From the NCBI GenBank assembly GCA_022825005.1, contig JAJDYU010000016.1, forward strand, positions 68,604 to 132,603: a stretch of DNA of 64,000 bases. Direction: 5' to 3'. Each line of letters begins with the position of its first letter. Within the stretch, counting starts at the first letter, position 1. The DNA comes from Acidimicrobiia bacterium (GTDB lineage Bacteria; Actinomycetota; Acidimicrobiia; Acidimicrobiales; Bin134). The notes under the pieces were generated by a model. That model saw only the letters and a program-made list of their open reading frames with translations. It was not told the DNA's origin and searched no databases. Of this stretch, positions 25,831 to 32,223 are shown piece after piece. The position numbers were made by a program, and so were the translations under genes.

Positions 25831-26975
25831 CACAGGGAACGGGAGACCGAGACTCGTTTCAAGCGAGTGGTGCGATCATCCTGGCGGGATATACGAGTGG
25901 CGCAGATGCTGACCAAGCACATCGTCAACAGAGAGGTGGAGTGCTCTTGCCTACTTCACAGAATACAGCACAAGGTTTCACTTTCGATGATTGGCGGTCG
26001 AAGGATGGTCATGAAGCAATCGCTCGCGCGGTCGTTGGTCAGGATGAGCGCGCAAAATTCGTTGAAAGGCACGACTCGAAGGGCCAGCCTGGCATAGATT
26101 CGGCAGTCACTTTAGACGACGGAACTGTAGTGATGGCTGAGGCTACACGGGCCTTACATAAACTCTTTGAGTTCATTAAGCAACCCTATTTCTATAGTTC
26201 AAGACAGCTGGAAGCCTTATGGGTGTTGGAAATTACACTTAACTACACAGCTATGTCCAGCCGTCTTGTAATCCCAGCGATTGTTGACAGGGAAGAGATG
26301 CTGATGGCGATACGTAATGCTCAGATACGAGCCGAGGAATGCGCAGCTATTCTGGAGAGTACCTATGGAGGTGGAAATCAAATGGCTAGCATTGCACGTA
26401 TTGCGAAATACGAGGAAGACTTACGGCGAGGATGGGAGAGTGAGGCACGGATATATTCGGACAGTATTCGAGACGAATGCTTCCCTTCCCAGTCGAATTG
26501 GATGTTCGGAAAGTCACGTCATCCTGTCAAGGTCAGACTTGAAGTGTCCGCTTTGCCAGAAAGATACTCTTACTACACCCAGGATCAGCCAGGCTTGCTC
26601 AGATCTAGACTATTAGTCACGCGTGGTGGTCTTTTGAGCCAAATGGAAGACGTAGTAGCATTTGTCCAGAAGGAAGTGGATGCCAAATCGTCAAAGCGAC
26701 AGGCGCGCTCTTTCGATGGGCCAAAATGGTTAGTTGTAATGTGTCTGGATCCATTTTATGTGTGGCAGGTTGACGACTCGTTCAATAACAGCGATATTTC
26801 TCATCAGGATTTGTTGGTTCCATTCCAGTCAGTGAATCACGGAGCGTACGATGAAATATGGATCGTTGCTCCAGCGAACGACTCCCCGAATCAAGCGACA
26901 GTAATCAAAGCTCGGCGCGATTCTACGACCACTGTGGAGACCTACGAATCGCTGGAGAAAAGCACTTCTATTTGA
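25827..26975 (+). CDS. hypothetical protein, third gene of the AAA/RloB operon
   Basis: A 382-residue protein with no recognised family. Its start overlaps the RloB stop (ATGA), so it is coupled to that operon, but the first ~40 residues are unlike the rest and GTG starts near 25940 are possible. Base composition is clearly more AT-rich than the preceding genes, suggesting separate origin. Residues 63-107 (E63, then PGID91, then VVMAE105-A-T) resemble a PD-(D/E)xK nuclease core with Thr at the usual Lys position; this is speculative. The long helical middle and a WLVVMCLDPF strand follow. Confidence 0.7.
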   Translation: MTQGTGDRDSFQASGAIILAGYTSGADADQAHRQQRGGVLLPTSQNTAQGFTFDDWRSKDGHEAIARAVVGQDERAKFVERHDSKGQPGIDSAVTLDDGTVVMAEATRALHKLFEFIKQPYFYSSRQLEALWVLEITLNYTAMSSRLVIPAIVDREEMLMAIRNAQIRAEECAAILESTYGGGNQMASIARIAKYEEDLRRGWESEARIYSDSIRDECFPSQSNWMFGKSRHPVKVRLEVSALPERYSYYTQDQPGLLRSRLLVTRGGLLSQMEDVVAFVQKEVDAKSSKRQARSFDGPKWLVVMCLDPFYVWQVDDSFNNSDISHQDLLVPFQSVNHGAYDEIWIVAPANDSPNQATVIKARRDSTTTVETYESLEKSTSI

Positions 26976-27279
26976 GAGCAGGGCTTGGGATTCCTCTCAA
27001 GAGTGTTGTCCATGCGCGATCAGTGCTCTTGGTTGTCTCCACCAGCGACTCGCCGTCATCTTCGTGCGTATTGAGCAATCCCACCACATCCTCGAATTTA
27101 GGGAAGCGCTGAGGCGGAGCCTTCAACATCGCAAAGAGGTCTTGGGCATGCTGATGGGTTGTTGACGTGATCCGGTAAGAATGTTCGGCGGTGTCGGGCA
27201 ACTGACGCTGGAGGTGTGAGGCTGCTTGATGCTTGATGCCCTATGCGTTGGGCAAGCATCCATCGGGGCTTCGGGCCGG
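26976..27279. other. intergenic region between convergent operons
   Basis: 304 bases between the convergent stop codons of the AAA/RloB operon and the cytosine-methylase operon. A minus-strand frame of 77 codons (26968-27201, TTG start, no ribosome-binding site) looks protein-like (FEDVVGLLNTHEDDGES) and could be a small gene or a remnant. It is not strong enough to call. No clear terminator stem was found. Confidence 0.45.
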
Positions 27280-28425
27280 TCACTGGTCAAGCCAGGATGG
27301 GTAGTCAGCCACGTCGTATCGAGCCTTGGTTAGCAATTCTCGAGTCTCCTCGATTAGTTCCTGGTGCAACTCCTGGTCGTTATTCAGGATCTCATCAACG
27401 TTCTTGCGCTTTGCCGATCGCTTCAGAATGGACTTAGCAATTGCGCACTCGTCTACTGAGGTGGGGACGGTCGGTGAGAGCGGGTCCGGTGATGCTTCGA
27501 TGACTGGCTCGAAGCGTAGAGCAAGCGAGACCAGATCTTCGCAGAGGGAATTCGGATCGACTCGGTACCCTTGTACGCTGGCGAGCTCAAGGCCGCTCGC
27601 AGCCTGCGCTTGCATCATCGCCGACAGCCACTTCCCGATAGCAACGGTCATGAGGTGAAGGAGTTCAGCCTGGCTGCAAGTAGCGGGATCAATGGAAGTC
27701 GCATCCAATTGCAGGATCTGACTGCATGCTTCAGCGAATCCTTCGCATTCGGATACGTTCTTGCGGAACCAATCAATAAGGGTCTCTTCAGCATCTGCGT
27801 CGAACTCCCCCCGTCCTATCCGCGTTGAGATGAACAGGAGCCATGGGGTGTGGTTTCGAGCTTGAAGGGCCATCAGGCGTGATAGCGCCAGATATATCGA
27901 TGCTTCGTTTTGCGGCGGGTCGGACGCAAGCCCGTCGCAGAGGTCGATGTTGATCACGTCGAATGGGCCGAGGCCCTTGACTCGCGACCACGCAACCGAT
28001 TCCTCGTTACCGATCTGGCGAAAGTCATCGTGTAACACTTCGGATAGCGGATCGACATCCGGTAGCCGACGTACCTCATCAAGCGAGACACTCAGTTCCA
28101 TGTGAGCTGGGTTGCCTGGCTGGGCCTCTGTGTTGAAACCCAGGAAACGCAGAGGCCGATTGTCTGCATGGCACAGCTCTTCGTGCAGGTATCGCAGGTC
28201 GATCAGATCTGTTCCCGGCAAGCCCAGGTAACGAAGCGGATCCGACGGTTCTCGTTGGCGGTAGAGGCGTCGAAGCAACTTTGACAACTGCTTGCGGCGG
28301 ACGAACTGCTTTCGCGGCTTGTGCCACGGCTTGAACTCTTTGGGCTCCGGATTCGTAGGCGTGTATCCGCCTTCGGGAAAGATTCCTGAGGCGAGATCGT
28401 CCTGATCTCCCGACGGGTCACTCAT
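27280..28425 (-). CDS. hypothetical protein, last gene of the C5-methylase/GHKL operon
   Basis: A 381-residue protein. The basic N-terminal segment (KPWHKPRKQFVRRKQLSK, about 33-50) could bind nucleic acid. The next part alternates strands and helices in a Rossmann-like way: YLGLPGTDLIDLR, FLGFNTE, and FDVINIDLCDGL. These positions could equate to methyltransferase motifs I, II and IV, but no SAM motif is complete. The C-terminal half is helical and acidic. Its ATG overlaps the stop of the GHKL gene (TAATG), so it is an obligate partner in the operon. It has no visible nuclease motif. Function unknown; it could be the effector of the module. Confidence 0.72.
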   Translation of the reverse strand: MSDPSGDQDDLASGIFPEGGYTPTNPEPKEFKPWHKPRKQFVRRKQLSKLLRRLYRQREPSDPLRYLGLPGTDLIDLRYLHEELCHADNRPLRFLGFNTEAQPGNPAHMELSVSLDEVRRLPDVDPLSEVLHDDFRQIGNEESVAWSRVKGLGPFDVINIDLCDGLASDPPQNEASIYLALSRLMALQARNHTPWLLFISTRIGRGEFDADAEETLIDWFRKNVSECEGFAEACSQILQLDATSIDPATCSQAELLHLMTVAIGKWLSAMMQAQAASGLELASVQGYRVDPNSLCEDLVSLALRFEPVIEASPDPLSPTVPTSVDECAIAKSILKRSAKRKNVDEILNNDQELHQELIEETRELLTKARYDVADYPSWLDQ

Positions 28426-30395
28426 TACGCGGAAGCCTCGATGATCTCGCGAATACCGGCCAGGAGTCGTTCTTGCTGCTGGTCGGTCAGGCTTTCGAGG
28501 ACTCCATATGCAGCGAGAAGCTGGACAATCGCTCGTATTTTCCGCTCGGTTGAATCATCATGGCGCGTTCTCCGCCCTTCGCCTTCACCTAGGACCGGTC
28601 GGCGCCTAAACCGGTATGCCCCTGGTTGAGTAAGGATCAGCTGGTCTTCAGCGTCGTCGAATTCGACAGGCGGCGGTTCCGCCCCCGGGTCGTCAGACTC
28701 GTCTCGCCACGCGCGAACGGCCACGTTTCTTAGTGCCTCCTCTTGCCCTGCCGCGGCGGCCTCCCGGACACCATGACGGATGTCAGCCGCAATTCGCTTT
28801 TGTGTGCTCGCGACGCGCCGAAGCGCTGTGTGAAGCCATTTCGTGATGTAAACCACATGTGGATGCGCGTAGTTGAACGACTCACGGTCGATGTTCAGGG
28901 CAGCTTCAAAGCCTTCCGAGACGAAAATCTCACATGTGATCTGTCTCAGCCGTGTCTGTTCGGATATCTGGTATCGCATAAACGTCGGGTCGAATAGCGT
29001 CCCGCTCGATCCGTGAACCCGAACCAGAACCCCTTGATGCTCTGTGGGCGCGATCTTTGGTGCCCATATGAGGTAAGCCTCAAACTCAAGCGGGCCGCCG
29101 CTGAACTCCGCTGGCACCCCTTCGAAGTCTTCCCGCACTTTCCCAACGGTGAGAATCGGTTTCTTGACAGCGTGGCTCGTCTCTGGGAGGCCGGTGAACA
29201 TCAGGGGACGAGCGAGCTGGAGATCGTCAACAAGAACGCGAAAGTCATTACCGATCTCGGCTGAAGAGCCGATGGACTTTGCCGTGACCACCGTCTCTTG
29301 GCCAGTAAGCGTGAACTCGACCAGTGCTTCTTTGACTGCTTTCGGCAATTCGAAGAGTGAAAGCTGGTCCCGTAGCGGAAGGTCGAATGGGTTGCCGAAG
29401 ACGTACGGCGCGGGAATGGCCAGGCTTAGTTGCCACACCATGCGTAGGTAGTAGTCAAAGATGTGTTCCAGTTGGGGATTGGGGATTCCTTGGTCAACCT
29501 GCTCCCACACTGCTTTGACCAGCATCCCGAAGGCGTCGTCTGGTCGATCATCGCGAGACCACGGAAGGCTGTCGTAGGAACCATCATCACCTTGGAGGGC
29601 ATCGGCGTCGTCCGGTTGCACCCGTCCAATGTGGAATGCGGGCGGCTCGAGATCCCGCGACTCTTCAGGAGCTAGGGCACGGTCGGAATCGATAGCCGCC
29701 CAAAGGTCACGGCTCTGGAGCGTGTCGCGGGTCTGATGCCGAATATTAGTCAAAATGATCGTCGTGCCGTGCGACTCGACGTCAGCTGCCGGCTCGCGCC
29801 AGATCGTCACTTTTCCTGCCTCGTACTCTCCATGCTCGTCTTCTTGCGGGGCACCCTCATCGGAATATTGACGGAGCACGACTGATGCGACCGTTCGCCA
29901 AGGATCGCTGGCAGTCTTCGTGATGATCTGGAAGCGGTGGGTTAGCTGGGCGACAGAAAAGAGGCCGATCCCGATCTTGCCGATAAGTCGCCGCCCTGAC
30001 GGGCTGCACGTGGGGTCCGCGACATCTGAGATCCCGAGTTCAACACCCTCGTGTGACCGCTTCGCGCTGCCCCCAATGTGATGAAGGAGATGAGCAAGAG
30101 CGGCAGGCGTCATGCCAATGCCGTCGTCCTCGACGGTTATCGTCTGAAACCGAGGCCGATCAGTCTTGATGACCACTTGTCGCGCATCAGCATCGTAGGA
30201 ATTGGATATCAGTTCTCGTATTGCCGAGCCCGGTTGCCTATAGATGCCGTCGGTGACTCGTGCGAGGACCCGCTCGTCGGTCCGGAGGATGGTGCTAACC
30301 GGGGATTCGTCAGAACTGCCCTCAATCTCAGCAGCCAGCTCAGCGTCCGTCGCTCGTTCCGAGCCTGTTGCCGAACTCACCACTCCCTCCAGCAC
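28425..30395 (-). CDS. GHKL (Hsp90/MORC-like) ATPase
   Basis: A 656-residue protein with a complete N-terminal Bergerat ATP-binding fold: N-box ELISNSYDAD (Glu61, Asn65), DDGIGM (90-95) and the G2 motif GKIGIGLFS (139-147). The following domain resembles the transducer part of Hsp90/MutL/MORC proteins. The C-terminal third has a long basic helix and an acidic, Pro-rich linker. GHKL ATPases of this kind occur beside restriction-modification genes, where they are thought to clamp or remodel DNA-bound complexes. Its start overlaps the methylase gene by 19 bases and its stop overlaps the next start. Confidence 0.88.
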   Translation of the reverse strand: MLEGVVSSATGSERATDAELAAEIEGSSDESPVSTILRTDERVLARVTDGIYRQPGSAIRELISNSYDADARQVVIKTDRPRFQTITVEDDGIGMTPAALAHLLHHIGGSAKRSHEGVELGISDVADPTCSPSGRRLIGKIGIGLFSVAQLTHRFQIITKTASDPWRTVASVVLRQYSDEGAPQEDEHGEYEAGKVTIWREPAADVESHGTTIILTNIRHQTRDTLQSRDLWAAIDSDRALAPEESRDLEPPAFHIGRVQPDDADALQGDDGSYDSLPWSRDDRPDDAFGMLVKAVWEQVDQGIPNPQLEHIFDYYLRMVWQLSLAIPAPYVFGNPFDLPLRDQLSLFELPKAVKEALVEFTLTGQETVVTAKSIGSSAEIGNDFRVLVDDLQLARPLMFTGLPETSHAVKKPILTVGKVREDFEGVPAEFSGGPLEFEAYLIWAPKIAPTEHQGVLVRVHGSSGTLFDPTFMRYQISEQTRLRQITCEIFVSEGFEAALNIDRESFNYAHPHVVYITKWLHTALRRVASTQKRIAADIRHGVREAAAAGQEEALRNVAVRAWRDESDDPGAEPPPVEFDDAEDQLILTQPGAYRFRRRPVLGEGEGRRTRHDDSTERKIRAIVQLLAAYGVLESLTDQQQERLLAGIREIIEASA

Positions 30396-31909
30396 CCCTT
30401 GTGTCCAGCGGCTTCAAGTGAAGCCCTCATCTCTTTGGCTACCGCCCGCGCGAGCGGGGGTGGGACCGCATTGGCCACCTGAAGCGGCTGGCTAGCGCGT
30501 GGCCCGCAGAAGAAGTACGAGTCGGGGAAACCCTGTATCCGCGCCGCCTCCCGCACAGTGATCGCCCTGTCCTCAGAGGGATGCACCGGGAGGGCACGGT
30601 GGCCTGCGACGAGCGTCCGCGCGACATCGCTGTCAAGCCGCCGATACGAGATCGGGCCACCCCCTTGTGGAATCGCCTTGATCTTCGACACAACTTCCGG
30701 TGAATGCTGCATCGCAGTCGAATTCAGCACAACGCACCCGTCAGACAATTGGAGTCGCTCTGCTCCCTCGCCGGAACCGAGACTGGGGAGATCCTTTAAC
30801 CGCTCAACCAACGACACCGTCTGCGGCAGAGAGCGATCAGAGCTGGCATCACCGGGCGGCACGTGAGTTGGCAGGGGCACTTCCGGCAGAGCAACACCTG
30901 GACTCACGCCAACGAAAAAGAGGCGCTGACGATTTTGCGGCACTCCGAAATCGGACGCGCGCAGGGTTGCCGGCTGTTTCCAGGTGGAGTACCCCGCTCT
31001 GCGAAGGGAGGCCGTAATCCGTTCCGTGTAAGTGACTCCGTTCACGCGACGGACTCCGGGGACATTCTCAATGAGGACGGTCCGCGCTCCAAATTCCCGC
31101 GCCAGCCTGCTTACGTGCCGAAACAGGAGATTGCGTCGGTCTCCGATGGTTCGAGCGCCAGCAGCGGAGTATCCCTGGCAGGGAGGGCCGGCAATGACAG
31201 CCATGGGTGTGTCCAAGCCTGGCAGCCATTCTCGTAGGGACTTCGCACTGACGTTCTCGACCGAAGCCTCAAGAACAGGAACGCCCGGATGATTAAGTCG
31301 GTAGGTTTGCGCGGCATGCCGCTCAATCTCGACTGCGACTGCGATGTGGAAGCCAGCCTCCTCGAATCCCAACCCCATCGCACCTGCACCGCCGAAGAGA
31401 TCCACAACCGCTGCGCTGCCAGCCGTCTCGGCAACTGTGGAACGCCCCGTCTTGCAGAATGAGATGAGCGGGCAACTCCCGCATTGCGGTGCCTTCTCCC
31501 GGCACACCGACTGCCCGTGACGCGCCAGGTTCGCACGAAGCCGATTACCGACGTTCACAGGAACGGCGGGATTGGGCTCCCCGTGGTCAGACTTCCCCAA
31601 GGTGTCTTCGACGATGTCGAGCCGTCCAAGTACCCGGCGGACATGCCTGTCCGCTGCGACGGGATTCTCAACAGCCAATCCATCGGGGCTGTACTGCTGC
31701 CAATGCGCCTTGAGGATCTCATCCACTCGCCCGATGACCGCTTTAGGCGCGGTTGCTTGCTCAACTCGTTCCACCTTGCGATCCCCCCGATTGTCAATGG
31801 TGGCGCGCCCATGGGGAGCCAGTTCGATGCCTGCATCGGAAATCGTCGCTGTTTGGGCACGGGCCACCGTGTCGAATGTGGTCATGCCATGTACATGTAG
31901 CGCACTCAT
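30377..31909 (-). CDS. C5-cytosine DNA methyltransferase with N-terminal Cys-cluster (EndoIII-like)
   Basis: A 510-residue protein. Residues about 166-500 are a C5-cytosine methylase: motif I VVDLFGGAGAMGLGF, catalytic Cys244 in GPPCQGYS, ENV (281-283) and QNRQRLFF. Before this, residues 136-152 contain C136-x6-C143-x2-C146-x5-C152 in the context HGQxxCxxxxPxCxxCPL. That spacing and context match the [4Fe-4S] loop of endonuclease III/MutY glycosylases. The rest of residues 1-130 is not clearly an HhH-GPD fold. A small target-recognition region sits between motifs VIII and IX. It is the first gene of a three-gene minus-strand operon with the GHKL ATPase. Confidence 0.9.
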   Translation of the reverse strand: MSALHVHGMTTFDTVARAQTATISDAGIELAPHGRATIDNRGDRKVERVEQATAPKAVIGRVDEILKAHWQQYSPDGLAVENPVAADRHVRRVLGRLDIVEDTLGKSDHGEPNPAVPVNVGNRLRANLARHGQSVCREKAPQCGSCPLISFCKTGRSTVAETAGSAAVVDLFGGAGAMGLGFEEAGFHIAVAVEIERHAAQTYRLNHPGVPVLEASVENVSAKSLREWLPGLDTPMAVIAGPPCQGYSAAGARTIGDRRNLLFRHVSRLAREFGARTVLIENVPGVRRVNGVTYTERITASLRRAGYSTWKQPATLRASDFGVPQNRQRLFFVGVSPGVALPEVPLPTHVPPGDASSDRSLPQTVSLVERLKDLPSLGSGEGAERLQLSDGCVVLNSTAMQHSPEVVSKIKAIPQGGGPISYRRLDSDVARTLVAGHRALPVHPSEDRAITVREAARIQGFPDSYFFCGPRASQPLQVANAVPPPLARAVAKEMRASLEAAGHKGCWREW

Positions 31910-32223
31910 ATGGAATTTTACTCCCTAAGGCCCAATCCAGATCCGAACGAGAGACTCCGACCAGCGATAGAGACGCTGGAGGCGCCTTGAAGCTGCGGCG
32001 AGAAGGGCGGTCCTGAATGCCATGTTCTAGCAGGCATCAGTGACAAATTTCCCAGGGTCGCCATGACTGGTCCCTTCGATTTACCGAGTTTGACGCCGTC
32101 GCCGACATGCCGCGTTGTCTGGACGACACTCCGACCAATGATGGCTGTGCTGCGCGAAGTAGTTGAGGCAACTCGTGGCTTCCGTGGGTTGGGGGTGGGG
32201 GGAGCGGGGTACGGTGGCGGGCT
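31910..32223. other. divergent intergenic region between the two methylase genes
   Basis: 314 bases between the divergent starts of the cytosine methylase (minus) and the DUF1156 methylase (plus). It must hold both promoters, but no convincing -35/-10 pair was picked out. GGGAG lies 11 bases before the minus-strand ATG at 31909. The last 60 bases before 32224 are very G-rich. No gene is supported here. Confidence 0.5.

Noticed and set aside
26968-27201. 77-codon minus-strand frame between convergent operons
   Set aside because: Protein-like in composition but TTG-initiated with no ribosome-binding site, and overlapping the end of the upstream plus-strand gene. Kept only as a remark.
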